Source: Phlegmacium glaucopus
Taxonomy: Eukaryota > Basidiomycota > Agaricomycetes > Agaricales > Cortinariaceae
Length of the DNA stretch: 64,000 bases
Reading direction: 5' to 3'
Assembly (NCBI GenBank): GCA_015039465.1
Contig: MU130210.1
Location: forward strand, 47,590 to 111,589
The position numbers and the translations under genes were made by a program. Of this stretch, positions 10,812-24,192 are shown one piece after another. The notes beneath the pieces are model-generated. The model was given only the letters and a program-made list of their open reading frames with translations, did not search any database and was not told the origin of the DNA. Numbering within the stretch: position 1 is the stretch's first letter; each line of letters begins with the position of its first letter.

Positions 10812-10961
10812 TTTTATGCAAAAAAGATGTAAAGGAAAAGAGAGGTGGTACCCATAGTTGCAATCACGGGATGCGGTCTATAAACACTCGTAAACAAATC
10901 TGATTGATAAAAAAACAGCGGCTGGTATAAATCGCTGGTATAAATCGTCCAAGTCTCGGAA

Positions 10962-13900
10962 TTACTCATCCTTCTTCGCCTTCGCCTTCGCCGCCGCTTC
11001 AAGCTCCCCGAACGTTCCAGACTTCAAACACATGTGTCTGAAAATCCCATGTTCTTTTTGGATAAGATTCCAGGGCGTATCGAATTCAACAATCTAGATT
11101 GCAATAATCAGAGAGTAATTCATTGCAACAAAATGGAAGTCGAATTCTCACCTGCCCTTTATCAAGGACTATCAGACGATCATAGTCAATGACAGTACGA
11201 AGCCGATGAGCAACTATCAAACGCCAATGCAAATCAAATTTTTCGTTAAGAGATAAAAAAAGAGTTCGACGCACCTGTTAATAAGAGTGAATCGTTGAAT
11301 TCTTCTCGGATTGTCGTTTGGATTTTGGAATCAGTCTCAAAATCAATGCTGCTCGTAGCTTCATCTAAAACAATGATGGAACTACGGCGCAGAAGAGCTC
11401 GGGCCATGGCAATTAGCTGCCTTTGGCCCTGAGAAAAGTTAGTGCCTCCCGCCGATACTTTTGTATCAAGCGTGACGGAGATTTTGGTATCAACATCAGT
11501 AGTAGCAATGGACGGGGAGTCCGCTGCGTCTTCTCGTTCGCTGTTATGAACAGATGGAGGCCGAGATGCTGCCCGAGAGGATGCAACACTTTGTTCTCGG
11601 GACGTCCGCTGCGACTGGTGTGCACTTGAGGAGATCATTTGAACACGATGCAAGACATCAAGGCATTCACTATCTTCGTGTTCGCCTACAGAATATTGAT
11701 CATTTAACTTTAACTTGGTCGATACCGGTGCCTGTTAAACCACACGTACCGAATGGATCAAGGTTGTCTCTTAAAGTACCCGAAAAGAGCGTTGCATCCT
11801 TAGTTTATGATCAGTCAACCAAGTCGCTATCCATGTTCTGGGATTGTGATACTTACTTGAGGTATAAATGTCTAGACGATGATGAGCTGGGGAGAAAATA
11901 AATCGATTCATGGCAAGGGAGCGCTTACCAATCGAGAGCGCAAATCATGTATCCCGATAGTAGATATATCAATCCCGTCAATCATGATTCGACCACTGAC
12001 TGGATCAACCTATGGACACTTAGAGAGGGGCCTGAACGTGGATGAAATCAACCCACAAATCTGAGAATACTCATGGCCAATGTCGATTTTCCACTTCCTA
12101 CCCGAAAGAAGTCAAACACTAGATCAGTATACAGTTCCAAACCAAAAACGAACCTGTACGACCTAGAAGGCCAACCCGTTCCCCTGCTTTCAAAGTGAAG
12201 GACACATCATGCAATACGGCCGGAAGATCGGGAGCATATTTGATGACAAGATTCTCTGCAACCACAAGGGAATCATTTTTGGCATTTGATGGCCAATATG
12301 CTGGGACGCGATTTGACTCTATCACGGCAGGAGGTTCCTGTGGTAAATCAAGACTTTTGAAATATGCCAACAGTAAATCACAGGAACACGGGGATGACTA
12401 TAATATGACTTACTATTCTACGATACGTTCCACAGAGCTAGATATGAATGATTAGCAAGGTCTCAACCATAGGTTTTTAAAGGAAAGAGCTCACTTCAGA
12501 TCTAATTCCAAAGCTTGATCGAAAATCAGTACAAGCCTTTAATATGATCCTGCAGAAGTCCTACCTGTCCAGAATCGGCAAGCCCAATAGACTTGAAGCG
12601 CCATTTGTTAGTAAGTCAGAGTGCTGAAAGCAGAGCAGTACTTACCTGAATTTGTAAAAGCCATTGCACTCGTAATACATAAACCCGCAAGACCGGCTGC
12701 GTCCGTCAAGGTGGATATAGAAAACAGCGTGGTAACCAAGACAGACAAAGCCCCCAAAGCATCAAAGTTCAGAAGAAGCCAGCGGTTCGTCATCCAGAAA
12801 TTATACCACATCTAAGAAGACCGAAGATTAGCAAGTAGCCCTAGAATGAGTACAGAAGTTGAATTCGACCTTGGTAGTTGTATCAATCTTGACATGAAGA
12901 TTGTTGAGAAATCTGCTTTCGGCAGAAAATGCTCTGACTGTAACAATTCCCTCGAGTAGTTCTCCAAAGTCGGAAAAAATGGGGGATCTAGTGTTGGATT
13001 CCATTCTTCGTAAATCACGTCCTGTATTCAAATAGCCAATCGCCAACTCCCGGTAGGCAAAACCAATGCAGAAGGCAGGGATCAGGAAGTAGGGGAATAC
13101 AACACTGTCGGATGCACTAGTTAGAAATTTTCCTTGTTTGGAAGTGGAATCACACCAACGCGACAGTGATGATCGAAGCAAAAAAGCTCGCAAGCGATGA
13201 GTTAACTGCCTGAAGAGAGCCAGCCAGAGATAAATCAATAGTCTCTACATCCTTTCAATCGAAAACCGTTAGTAATCATCAACTTGCCAGACTGATAATT
13301 TGACAGAACCTTTCCAAACCGGTTAAGCATGCGCCCTTTAGTTTTGGAATTATATGAGATGACGTTAGGATAAAGATTGGATACTGCTTACCCTGAGGAG
13401 TAGTATCGTGGAATCTGAAGGTAGCTCTGACAACAGTGACCAAAAGTTGCCTAACGAAAATAAATTAATGATTGTGATGTTGCCAGACCGCCAAGTATCC
13501 AACTCACCTGAAGAGGATGCGAGATGCTCGCAAAGCTCCCGTATATTGCGCAGTGACTGATAGAACGCTACATAGAGCATTTACTAAACCAATAGATGCG
13601 TATATTCCAATATAGAAGAGTGGATGCTGCAATGCGCTGGGCCAGTCAATGTCGAAAAGGCCTCGCTTGAAGGGAGCGTTTTGATACGAATGAGAAAGTT
13701 GGTGGAAGTATCCTTCCATAGGTACTTCATGCTCAATCGTTGCAAAGGATCGGAAGGCATACAGCGTCGGAGCGTCCCCCTGACCATAAGCCTCACCCCA
13801 AGTCTAAAAGTGATTAATCAAACCGATGTCCACAAATGGAGAAAAGAAATAGAATACCTTGATCCAAAGTTTTTCTGAGATACCCAAGAATTGATTGATG

Positions 13901-16900
13901 ACAACCAGAATCGCTAAGATTACCCAAGTCCAATAGGAACTATAGAAAGGTTGCGTCAACCATCGCTGTCTCCTCTGAATCTTAGAAAGATAAACTTGCG
14001 ATGCTTTTAGGTAACTCTTATAAATTGACCATTTAACGCCTCCAGTTTCGCGATGCTCGTCTTTGATGAGCTTCCTTGGTTTCTTTGCTTCTTCCGTTGT
14101 ACCGGGAGAACCCTCTTCAACATCTACTGCAGCCTTTTCGGCGATAAGTAGTTCCTCCTTAAGAATTTCAACAGCGGCGTCATGCTCAATCCCTTCCAGA
14201 ATACCTTGAGCTTGAAGCTCCTTCACGGTCCCATGCGTGTCCATGCGACCATCTAGCATTCGGACGAGATAGTAAGCCCCTGGAAGGACTAGCTCCACAT
14301 GATGGGTGACCAAAACCTAGATGCATGATTAATGAGAGACCAAACATCACGAAGTCACGACTACTTACAACGGTTCGATTCGCTAAGAGTGGTCCACGAA
14401 GTAGCTTTTCATAGAGGAATCTCGAAGTGTGACTATCCTAAAGAACGATGCTTAATTTCAATTGCGAAGCATGGGATAAATTCGCATACCACAGCGCTGA
14501 GGGGATCATCGAGAAGGACATATTTGGTGCGAGCATAGACTGCACGAGCCAGTGCAACTCTGTGATGCGTATGAGTATTTGGACGATGTAAAACGTTGAC
14601 AAGGTATTTACCTAGCTTTTTGACCACCTGATAAACTCACACCTCTACACGTATTGTCACACAGTTCAGTTCATTTCCACTGACGGGGTTTTAAAGAAAC
14701 TTTACCTCGCTCCAATTTCAGTCGCATCCCCATCTTCAAGCATTTCTAAATCAGGTTGCAAAGCACAACATTCAACCACCATATTATACCGTTCCTCATC
14801 GTATGGATAACCAAATAGAATGTTGTCCTTGATGGATTGATGCCTTAACCATGGAGACTGGGCTGCATAGGAAATCGAGTGCATGAGACCATTTTCATCG
14901 ACTCGGGATGGTTCTTTTGACATGATGATTCTCCCCTCTACCAATGTCATTTCACCAAGTACCGCCATCTAAGATAAGGATTAATATATTGGGGACAGAT
15001 GAAAAAGTTTGAAAAACTGACAAGAAGAGCCGTCTTGCCTGAAGCAGTAGGACCAGCAATCACTGTCAATTCGCCTTCTGGGAACCTAATCGTAAGATCA
15101 CGAAGTTCAAATACACGATCCCCGCGCTCGCCAATACTTCTTTCAGAAACATTGTCAGGGGCCGTAGTGCTGGCCTCATCAATTACCTCAGAAGAAGTTG
15201 GGGAAGACGATAACTTCTTTGGACTCGATTCCTTTCCTTTCTCCGCCACCTCAACCACCTCATTCCATTTAAAAGTTGCGTTCTCAAATCCAAGACCTTC
15301 ATTTTCACCAGGTAAATACGGTTCAGAATGATCCTTCTTCAACGACGAGACTTGATCAGTAACTTCTTCTTCATCGAGATAAACGGCAATTCGCTTGAGC
15401 GCAACACCAGTCTGCAAAACCAACGATTTTTACTAACATTCCTCCATAAAATATGTGAAGGACGAACCTGGAGAACCTGCACGAGCCAACTTGGAATGAC
15501 ATTCAGTGGAGCTCTAGAATATTCGTGTTAATTCGCCTCCTAAAAATGAACAGATCGAGCGATATTGACCTAACCATGTTGAACAATGCTATGGACTGTC
15601 CAAAGAAGTTTCGCAGATTTAGGATAAAACAAAAATACCAATTGATTTCATGAAAACGCACCGTGAACGCCACACTGATAGTGAGCTGATTGCCTTGCAT
15701 CACAAAAGTGAAGAAAGATAAAATGGATACGAAAATAGGTGCGCAAGTCCAAAGCAGATAGAACATGACCCCATTTATACGAGCTTGAAAATCTATCAAT
15801 ATCAAAGTCTGCCTCACTTTAAATTTACTTTACCTTTAACCATCCATTTCATTTCAACTTCTCGCGAGTCCATAGCTCTGTTGATCCACCGTTCTTCCCA
15901 AGCAAAGAATTTGATGAATTTGACCTGTCGTACAGATATCATAGATATGGGGGTTGCAATATTGAACGAAACAAGTACATACTGCTCCGATCAGTTCACT
16001 GAGAACCCCCATACGCTTGTCGCGGGCAGCAAGGACACCCTTTTGGATCCTGATGCTCCTACGAGCGATATAGCTGTTCAAAGGCCACCCAGCGAGTAAG
16101 ACTGTAAAACCGGCAAATGCGCTAAGACCAAGTAACCTGCAAGGATCAAATGAGAATCGAAAAAAGATTGGGATAATGTTCTGACTAACTGATATAGGAA
16201 TACACCAGCGATTGCGATTTCGAAAGGAGCTAAAATTAGTATTAAGAACAACGTTTTAACGAATTCAGAGAAATTGAATTGTATGTATGTACCTCCGTAA
16301 AGAAAGTAGAGCGCAGATGCTGTTTGTGCGATCTAAATCTGGCATCAGAGAAAAGCAAACGAGAAAAACAAATGATATTTTGCACCCTGTTAGCATCACC
16401 AGCCATCAAGTTGACAATCTTCCCAACATCAGCTCCGGCTTTAGGATCATCAGCTTTCGCTGCTCTCTCCTTTTCCTCCTTCTCTTGAGCCTTGTTTTTA
16501 GCTACCAGAGTTTGAATGCGCAGTAAAGCCGAGAAATTCTGGATGGAACTTACGTTTAGAATTGTTATTCGCAGTCTCTTCTTGCTTGTCCTTGTTGGTA
16601 ATCCCCGAAAAGTCTTTTCGCTTGAGAGCTTTGTCATAGATCGATGCCATTAACTCTGAGCGAATCCTAGTGGCTGCTCTCCGTCCAAACCATAGATGCT
16701 GAACATCTGCTTGGGCCTAGACAGGGATTGGTCATATATTCAAAGTTTACCTTCAAGAGCGAAGTACCTTCAGAAGAGTACACATAAACGCAAGAAATGC
16801 GTAAATATACGCCTTGGTTCGACTCTCTGGTGTTGGGTTTTTGAGATCAATGGCATCAAGGATTTTCCTGTTACACAGTCAGAATGTTAGACTAAGGATG

Positions 16901-18082
16901 ATAAAAAATAGATAATTACTTGAGGAAAAATGGACTACCATAATTGAAGACGACACTGACAAAGGTCAGACCGAAGTCCAAACTGATGACCAGCGTTAGG
17001 AAAGCATCAAACAACGTATGGAACCTGAGACTAACATGATATCCAATGAATTTGCAGCCAAAATGCGACGAAGCAAACTTGATCGGCTATTACACGGTAT
17101 ATAAGTCATAAGTGGTTACAGATTTATATTTAAATCACTGACTAGATTGAACTGAATTTGATAAAGATTGGACGAGATTGCATGGTTGGGCTCATGTTCC
17201 AAACATCTTGCTCGTTGAGGGTGATATGCCGTCCCTATATAAAAAGTTATGAAAGGAAATTCTTTCGTTGAAAAAAAGACGAAATTAACCCTTTGGACAA
17301 GTGGATAGACCCAGCTAAATGTGATCCATCCCCAGAGCGTTGTATAATCCTCTAGAGAGACAGAATAACCCTAAAAACACGTTATTGGATTTGTAGTTGA
17401 AGTGAAGGCCGTGACTTACAACATCTTTCTTATTTATCCTGTTGCTCGGAAGCGCAAGGGGAATATTAAGGACCACAATGAGAAGGATCAGCAAGGCGAG
17501 AAGATTGGCAGAGAGTGCAATCAAAGTGAGTGTGGAAGGCGATGGCGAACCGAAGATAGCATAGTCGAACATGATGCCCCCAATTTGTAGAAATCCAACA
17601 CAGAACAAGACCAAGTAGATCGAAAATAGGTCGAAAGGTGAGGTGGCGATAGGATGACTAATGGGGCGTACAATGGTATACAACCAAGTCATAGCTACAA
17701 GGAACGGAAGTACGCCTCCCAACACATCGCTTGGATCCTCATAAAGTCGGTATGATCCAAGAGCAATCCAGGAAAGACACTGGATGAGGCCCAAGAACAC
17801 GAGTACTACGGCTCTCCAAAGTGGTACCAACTCGGGGTCTCCCGTGTCATCTTGGCTTGATATCTTGTCTACAACTGCAGCGTTACTATCGAGTGCTTCC
17901 GCGTCGTGTAGAGTTAGATAAGTTTTGAATGGCGCGCAAAGAATGTCGAAGACATGCGGGATTGGAATGGAAAAGAAACACAAGACGAGAACGAGTACAG
18001 CGGGAAGAAAAGAACTCCAAAGTTCACGAATACATTGACTTTGGAAGTCGAAAGCTTCAAGACCGTCGCCACAAAGAACCAT
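10962..18082 (-). CDS. ABCC (MRP)-type ABC transporter, multi-exon
   Basis: A large minus-strand gene with many short introns encoding a full ABC exporter of the MRP/Ybt1 kind. Order: N-terminal membrane segments (start at 18082, [13 protein letters not shown]; an in-frame ATG at 18151 is an alternative), TMD1 ([15 protein letters not shown] onward), NBD1 with Walker [12 protein letters not shown], the signature LSGGQ joined across an intron, and Walker [12 protein letters not shown]. Then comes a charged linker (about 14230-14040), TMD2, and NBD2 with Walker A GRTGSGKSTL joined across an intron, signature [16 protein letters not shown], Walker [13 protein letters not shown] and the switch His in VAHRLR. 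The C-terminus is Ala/Lys-rich. Splicing NBD2 requires a 15-nt exon at 11857-11871 (TFIPQ). An NBD2 insert rich in Ser/Arg (about 11500-11640) precedes the signature. All key motifs are present, so it is probably functional; substrates of such pumps include organic anions and conjugates. Confidence 0.88.
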
Positions 18083-18623
18083 TGTATCTGCTCCAAACAA
18101 ATATATCCAAAGGATGGAACGTTGAGGACTGCGAAGCAGGCCAGTAAGCAAGGAACCTTGTAGTACCCTTACCTTTCGTTACCGCACTGTGGGTAGGCGA
18201 TAGAGGGCGTGGAGAAGAAAAATAAATGAACCGGTGAGTAAGCCTCCCTCACATGACCTGTTCAGTGAAGCAAGGGCCGGGGCTAGCCGAAAAGCCGCTC
18301 TTCTGAACCTCACGCGCACGCTGGGATGGTCATCATAAATAGCTTTTTCAACTTCCACGTAATCTGAGATTCGCCAACGCTTCTGTTTTACGCGTTATAT
18401 GTAAGTACATGTGGAGGCGAAAGCAGCGAAATTCTAGCTTGATAATTCACTGGCTCAAGTACTGGTATAATAGGAAGTGATGTGTCTCCAATTCCAGCAA
18501 ATTGGAAATACATGAGGATACAGTCCTGGAGAACGAAATAGATAAGCTGTCACGACGACGACCCCAAAATAAAATCCGGCGTGGCTCTACAGAAATAACT
18601 ACTTAAGTCTGCCATAATACGTT
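18083..18623. other. Intergenic, ABC transporter 5' side and F-box D 3' flank
   Basis: Holds the upstream region of the ABC gene and, at 18540-18605, the conserved F-box-unit 3' flank that is also near 8440-8515 and 24003-24065. No gene seen. Confidence 0.5.
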
Positions 18624-19605
18624 TCAGGCACAATGACAATGTCTAGGGCCAGGTCCCACACAATACTGCGCATCCCACCTACAAATGACTACACTAGCTT
18701 GCTTCATTCGCAAAGTTCCATTTGGATTGGTAAAATACGACATTGGAATCTCGTCCTGAAACAAATGTTTGAGGGTTGACAAAGAGTATTTAGTGGTCCA
18801 CAAGTTAAAAATGATACTTACTCTGCATCTGGCTTTGGTATGCCGTTCCACATTGTCAATAAACCGGGGAGTTTCCCCCATTTTCACAGACAGGAACTCT
18901 TGGATAAGTAATTCGGCTTCTGGCTTGAAACATCGAGACGAGGAAGCAGGCAAGTGGTAAATTAGATTGAAAGCGATTGGATATTGATTCTGTAATTCAT
19001 TCATAGTAATGAGGCTGTGGTAAATCATGACTGTAAGATTTGGGGAAATAGATTGGGATCAACAATCTTACTTTGCAGTTTGGCAACTTGGACATAATCG
19101 AAGACGCAATATGAGGAATAGTTGGCATTTCAAGGTACGTCCGCATGCCTGAAGGGAATGGTAAAGGACCGTGAGCCCTATAATTAATGTGATACGAGAA
19201 GGAAAGAGGTCGGACCATGCAACATTTGTCATAAAGAAGACTGGCGAACTGGAGTTCGTTAAGGTCTGTGAAACACTTTATGTTCACGTTGCGATAAGCA
19301 GTGCGCCAGACGAAAAGAGCAGAACGAGATACAAGGATGGACCTAAATTGCTTCGAGAGCCGGGAAAGTTGCAGGAGATCTTCGGGACCAAGATACATGG
19401 CAGTCTGGAAGGGAGTTCCAGGCGTCTTAGGATATTTGAATCTGACGGTACATAAGCTCACCTCGAAAACTACATCAACGGGCAGATCTACCAATCCTTT
19501 CAGGTTTCCAAAGCTCCTTTCTGAGGCCCTAGTTCGATAGCTTCTGCTGAACGGCGTATGTTGGCGCCTTCGGGGTGAGACAAGAAGACGGAAACGGTCT
19601 ACCAT
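18624..19605 (-). CDS. F-box protein, copy D (5 exons)
   Basis: Minus-strand copy with exons 19605-19462, 19404-19216, 19148-19072, 19014-18822 and 18755-18624, phases consistent, giving 244 residues. Start MVDRFRLLVSPRRRQHTPFS matches copies A and B. The F-box reads LPVDVVFE then LLQLSRLSKQFRSIL, and the spliced CMAC...CPSC pair is kept. The first intron can also be read through without a stop. The C-terminal exon is richer in Cys/His (RHCHCA end) than in other copies. A 74-codon upstream ORF (19753-19529) overlaps the start, as in copies A and C. It is separated from copies A-C by the oxygenase and ABC genes and is inverted relative to them. Confidence 0.7.
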
Positions 19606-19753
19606 TTATATTATCAGCTCCTGGAAATCTAACTCGAAATATTTTGGGATCACTGGATAGCGTAGGAATAGATATATCTTCTGCCATATGGCCCGTATCT
19701 GGCAAAATCTGGCTTGAGGGCTGTGCACCCATAGTAGTGTTAGTGTTGTACAA

Positions 19754-20635
19754 GTCGAGGTCAGAACTATGTCAAGATCTGAAACCCTATGCATATCCCA
19801 ATATCTATCAGCAATAACAAAATGAGACATTATCGCACCGACTCTAACGGTTCAAGGAGCTGTTGTTGTAATTCATTTTGAACATTGAATATATTGTCAC
19901 AGTAATGCGCCAAGGAACTAAACATTAAATGCATCTCTTCTGCGTCACTATCGCCTCCTGATACCGGCTTTGGGACATTTGAGCTTGTGGGGACTTCTGT
20001 TGAGATCTTGACGGTTGGCCAAGATGTCGCCCCTCAAGAGCCTTCAAGGTCATACATTATGCTTCCGGGTTCCCATCAAGCTACCGTATTTCCGGGTTCT
20101 GATTAGGGAAAGTGAAGTCCGTGGTGTCACCGTGTGAGAAGAAGGTAGCAATATAGTGGAGACGCCTTCCTGTAGTACGCCTTCAGCGCTTCAGCTGTTG
20201 AAGCACATTGGTCGACGTCGACCTCTGCATGTGACTCTGCACGCCTGCAGATTTTCGAACATGCTGTCACAGCTATCCATAACGACCCTAACCATTGACA
20301 ATGATAGTATGCAATCCCTCTATGAACCTACCAATGTGGAAACAACTCCCTCTCAGCGTATCATTGACGGAAAAAAAAGAAGAAAAAGTCAGAGGTGGTT
20401 GAGAAGCGCTTGACAAAGCCAGTCCGAAACACTATCTAATTGAAAACACGGCTGAGTAGACTATGCTTATTGCTTGCGAAGGTCAACAGAAGCGCGTCTG
20501 GTGAGCTTTTTTTCTCATTTCTCAGTATGACATCCGCTAAGAACCCTTTACATTTAGCTTGACAGGCTCGAGTCCGCCTGGAACATGGAAAGATTTACTT
20601 TGAATGTTGATACTCATTAAAACATTTTACATTTT
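19754..20635. other. F-box 5' flank; no gene supported
   Basis: 19800-20060 is related to 25290-25640, the 5' side of F-box copy E, so the duplicated unit reaches well beyond the gene. A plus-strand 85-codon frame at 20156-20413 could be an early exon of the next gene but shows no family features. Confidence 0.4.
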
Positions 20636-21356
20636 ATGTTGTATGTTTATTCTTCTATATTTTGTCCTTCTGTCATGCTGATGTCCAAATTTCATAAGGC
20701 ATTCGATGCAAACAAGAGGCTGCTTCTCCCGAAACCAGGGTCATCGACGCCTGCTATCACCCACCAGCTTCCTAATATTGATGTATGTACCATCTCCTTC
20801 ATTATTCCCTACATTGTGGTTAACTTCATAACAATAGGCTGACATTTACAAATACACTCTCGTTGCTCACGAAGACGTGTGGAATACCGATACAGACAAT
20901 AGCCCCCTCCACCTGATCCTATGCGACCTCCCCCCCGCAAAGGATTGTACCTACTACCCTCATCCTTATCATGACTTCCCCGACCATCGTATCGCATATC
21001 CATCCCTACTTTGTTATATGCAACAGTGGCAAAGAGGATATGAAATGAATAAAGACGACCTTGCGAAGCTTCAAGCCATCTGGAATTCATGGAGACATGT
21101 TGTCCCAATGGAAGAATTCATTAAGACGACGTCTAGAGCTAGAGACCCTGGCATTAAGGATGATAAGAGTGACAAGACTACCCCTCATCGCGCGCGTCGA
21201 TGCACGCGCCCTAAGCGCAAGGCCACCGGAGAGCAAGACTCCCCCACTTCGAAGAGTTCTAAGCAGCGTAGGGTTCTGGGTAGTGGTTGCGTGTTGACGA
21301 TACCCATTCATTTTTGTGCCCCTGGTCTTCTTTTACATGACCCAGAACAGCTATAG
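20636..21356 (+). CDS. Hypothetical protein, two exons
   Basis: Exon 1 (20636-20782, ending ...HQLPNID) and exon 2 (20838-21356) join in phase across a GTATGT...ATAG intron of 55 bp to give 221 residues. I do not recognise the family. The central part is acidic/aromatic (YKYTLVAHEDVWNTDTDNSP, then a proline/His-rich YYPHPYHDFPDH), followed by KDDLAKLQAIWNSWRHVVPM. The last 60 residues are basic and Ser-rich (RARRCTRPKRK and SKSSKQRR), suggesting a nuclear localisation signal. The in-phase intron and absence of stops argue for a real gene. The first exon start is uncertain, and earlier exons may exist. Confidence 0.5.
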
Positions 21357-23103
21357 CCAGAATCACAAATAGATAAATTTAAGAGGATATACTACTAATA
21401 ATAAAAAAAGGTTGGTACTGAAGATAAAGCATCAGGAAAGGTCAAGAAAGTCGCAAGTGATTCGCAAGTTAATGTTGGAATTATCGATCCAAATGGCATC
21501 AGAATGGCATCGTATTGTGTGATCATCAATTAATACCAGCCTTATTGGAATGGACTCAGTAGCTACAGGCATTTTGTATTTATATAGCTGCCGTATGAGA
21601 GCTAGTATTCACCACTCGGTTTAAATTGCCTAAGCTTTTTATCTTAATCATTCTCACCGTTTTGAGGGGAGGGTCGATTACTCTAACTCGATCCCATCAA
21701 ATAAGAGCGGATGCTGTCAAAATTGATGCGGAACTTTCAAAAATGAAATTTTGAATAAATGTTTTCTAAAAATTTCGCTGTGTGCAGCGCTCCGGCTGAC
21801 GGCCAGGAAATGGCCATGCCTCGGCTGAAAGTTCAACACTTCACTTTCCGGTCGTACCAAGGTGACGCGCCTGGCGCTTTTGCGATTCGGAGCTCGGCTT
21901 CCTAATATCTTACATTCTTATAATTTAAATAATGTAAAATGATTAAATAGAGATAAAACACGCCCGTTTTTGTTTTTTTTGCACACTTTGCCGTCATCAA
22001 TATTTAACTCCGCCACTGTTGAAGTCTAAATATGGAAATTTTCGAAAAGTATACATCGTTTCAACTATTTACTCAACTAATAATAATATAAGGTAAAATA
22101 ATAGAATGTGAGCAAGTGCTATTGCTACCTTTACTCTTTACATGGGCATACTCTTACTTCTTTACCTAGCTTCGTATTTTAGGTATGTAGTGTAAATAAA
22201 TACTCAGTCGTTTGCGCAGTATTCTATGAATCCAACAAACATATGTTGTAACTGGATAAACCATCCAGAAACCCCCGTTTCTAAGAAAAAACCCCTAAAT
22301 AAGTTATCCAGAAACCCCCAAGTCGCTTATCGGCACAAAATCGGCACTCCATATAGGTTGCTCACTGTCAAAGCGGAACTGTCATTTCTTGACATTCTTC
22401 TCTAATCTGATCCCATCAGTTAGGGGCATCGAGGGTGGACTCTCACCGTTTTATCTAGTCTTGTGTAACTTGACAGCCGTTGGCAGGTGGTTCCTTCGGT
22501 GTTTAAAACAGCCAGAAATCCGATCGGCTTTAAGATATCAGATCACATGTACTGAGCACGTGAAATAATCTTGTAAGTCAGAGGCTGGTTTGGAGTTCGA
22601 AGAGGCCTCTGATTGCACGTAGTAGTTTAACAAATGATTTTCCGACCAATTTGCAGAGGAACTGTGAAACATGCCTTAGAGATGACCTTATATAATAGTG
22701 ATCGATTGTCATCACATTAGGTCTGTTTTAGGAGACTACGTTTTATCTGTCCTATAAGCCGACGATATCCACCTCTTGATTAAATTCAACAGTTAACCGC
22801 TCAACTATATCTGCATTGGATCCTACCTTGTGTTACCAGAACAGTTGCTGTCCGCATCGGGGACCCGGGTTTTCAGCCCGATTTTTGTCCAATTTGCGTG
22901 CGGCCTAACGGCCGAAAATTCCGAAAATGTGGATATCTATTGTCAAGGGTCCCGACTAATCACAGCTAACTATCCTCAATGGGCAGGAGTAGTTACTAGT
23001 TAGCCGCTTGGCACACGTGTGCGAGGATATACTACCGTTCAGAGTATAATTAGTTAGGCGAGCCAGTTTCACCGTTTTGATCCATTCCAAATCTCCTGGG
23101 ATG
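21357..23103. other. Gene-poor AT-rich spacer
   Basis: No gene recognised. 21650-21720 and 22390-22460 share short pieces (CTCACCGTTTT, GATCCCATCA), suggesting decayed repeats. Short runs of AAACCCCC/AACCCCTAAA at 22269-22320 look C-rich but are not a telomeric array. Confidence 0.4.
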
Positions 23104-23110
23104 TATAAAT
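23104..23110 (+). promoter_or_regulatory. TATA box of the secreted-protein gene
   Basis: TATAAAT lies 116 bases upstream of the chosen ATG at 23226, a usual distance once a 5' leader is included. Confidence 0.45.
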
Positions 23111-23225
23111 AAAGAGACAGTTGATACCTACAATAGCATCGCTGGTCGATTATATCTGCCCTCATAACCCAACTTTGTGCAGGCCACCTTTTTAACATTC
23201 TCAACCTTCAGTGTCTTCATTCGAA

Positions 23226-23600
23226 ATGCATTTCCCTATTCTCACCTTCTTGTTCCTATTTTGTCACGTTTTACGTGAGTCTTTAACGAAGCCTGGCCTG
23301 AAATACGTTGTAATAACAATATTAATCCTACCCTCATTAGATGGCTGCTGTGTACCTTTGCCAGCAGCTCCGTCCGGTCCGTCGTCGGTGTCACCGGATC
23401 TGATGGAAGCACCTGCTGATTCTCTCGCCGTTGCTGTATGTGGTCCACCTGCTGTCTCAAGAGAATCTATACTAACCCCCCACGTGCAGGGGGCAGTGGA
23501 ATCCGATTCGAAACCTAGGCCTAAGCTTCCACCAAGTCCATCGAAACACGAACTGAAGTTTAAGCCTAAGAGTTTCCTTTCGCACAGCCACAAGAAATGA
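23226..23600 (+). CDS. Small secreted protein, two exons
   Basis: Exons 23226-23274 and 23341-23600 flank a 66-bp GTGAGT...TTAG intron and give 102 residues. The N-terminus MHFPILTFLFLFCHVL is a strong signal peptide candidate, followed after the splice by HGCC, then a Pro/Ser/Ala-rich body and a Lys-rich tail (SKHELKFKPKSFLSHSHKK). Because the intron length is a multiple of three, the unspliced frame is also open (a 129-residue reading from 23211), but the spliced form yields the better signal sequence. No family is recognised; it fits the class of lineage-specific small secreted proteins. A TATA box stands upstream. Confidence 0.5.
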   Translation: MHFPILTFLFLFCHVLRESLTKPGLKYVVITILILPSLDGCCVPLPAAPSGPSSVSPDLMEAPADSLAVAVCGPPAVSRESILTPHVQGAVESDSKPRPKLPPSPSKHELKFKPKSFLSHSHKK

Positions 23601-24192
23601 TACATGGATGAATGGGAGGAGGGATACAAATGCTGTTGGAAGATAATGTTAAAGAGAATAGACATAGACGCAAATGTTGTAGTAGATGATCAAATGAGTC
23701 TGCAAGACGCGTCAAACGAGTGAAACACCGTCGGAAGATTTGACTGTCTGCCCTGGCTCGGCCTTAATTCAGACACCATCCAACCTTCTGCTTTTCCATT
23801 GCGACCTTGTGATCAAGTTGGATTTTTCGTGTTTGACAGTGGAGCAAAAATCAATGGTGCTTGATGGCGCAAGTAGGAATTGATGGCGCTTGTGATGATC
23901 GCCGAGGGCTGAATTCATAATTTGTAGTGGTAATAGACAGGCATTGGCAGTGTTTCGTTGATATTCCTCTTCCAGCTTGAGAGATGTAGTACCATCCTGT
24001 AAATGAGCTGTCACGGTGACGATCCCAAAAACAAAATCCGGCGTGGCACCACAGAAACAGCTACTTAGATACTTTTGAGCTACATAGTAAGTACTTGACA
24101 ACTTCAACGTACACAAGACTCGTACGGAGTGATCGATTTATCATCAGTATGGGTAAGTCGGCCACCTACGGTCGATTGCACGAGACTGCTTC
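23601..24192. other. Spacer ending in F-box E 3' flank
   Basis: 24003-24065 is the shared F-box-unit 3' flank. A 115-codon minus-strand frame across 23769-24116 covers that flank and is not supported as a gene. Confidence 0.4.

Noticed and set aside
10814..11002. Arg-rich minus-strand frame before the oxygenase gene
   Set aside because: It is the alternative frame of the Ala/Lys-rich ABC transporter C-terminus.
22260..22320. AACCCCTAAA/ACCCCC words as telomeric repeat
   Set aside because: Only a few irregular copies in an internal spacer.
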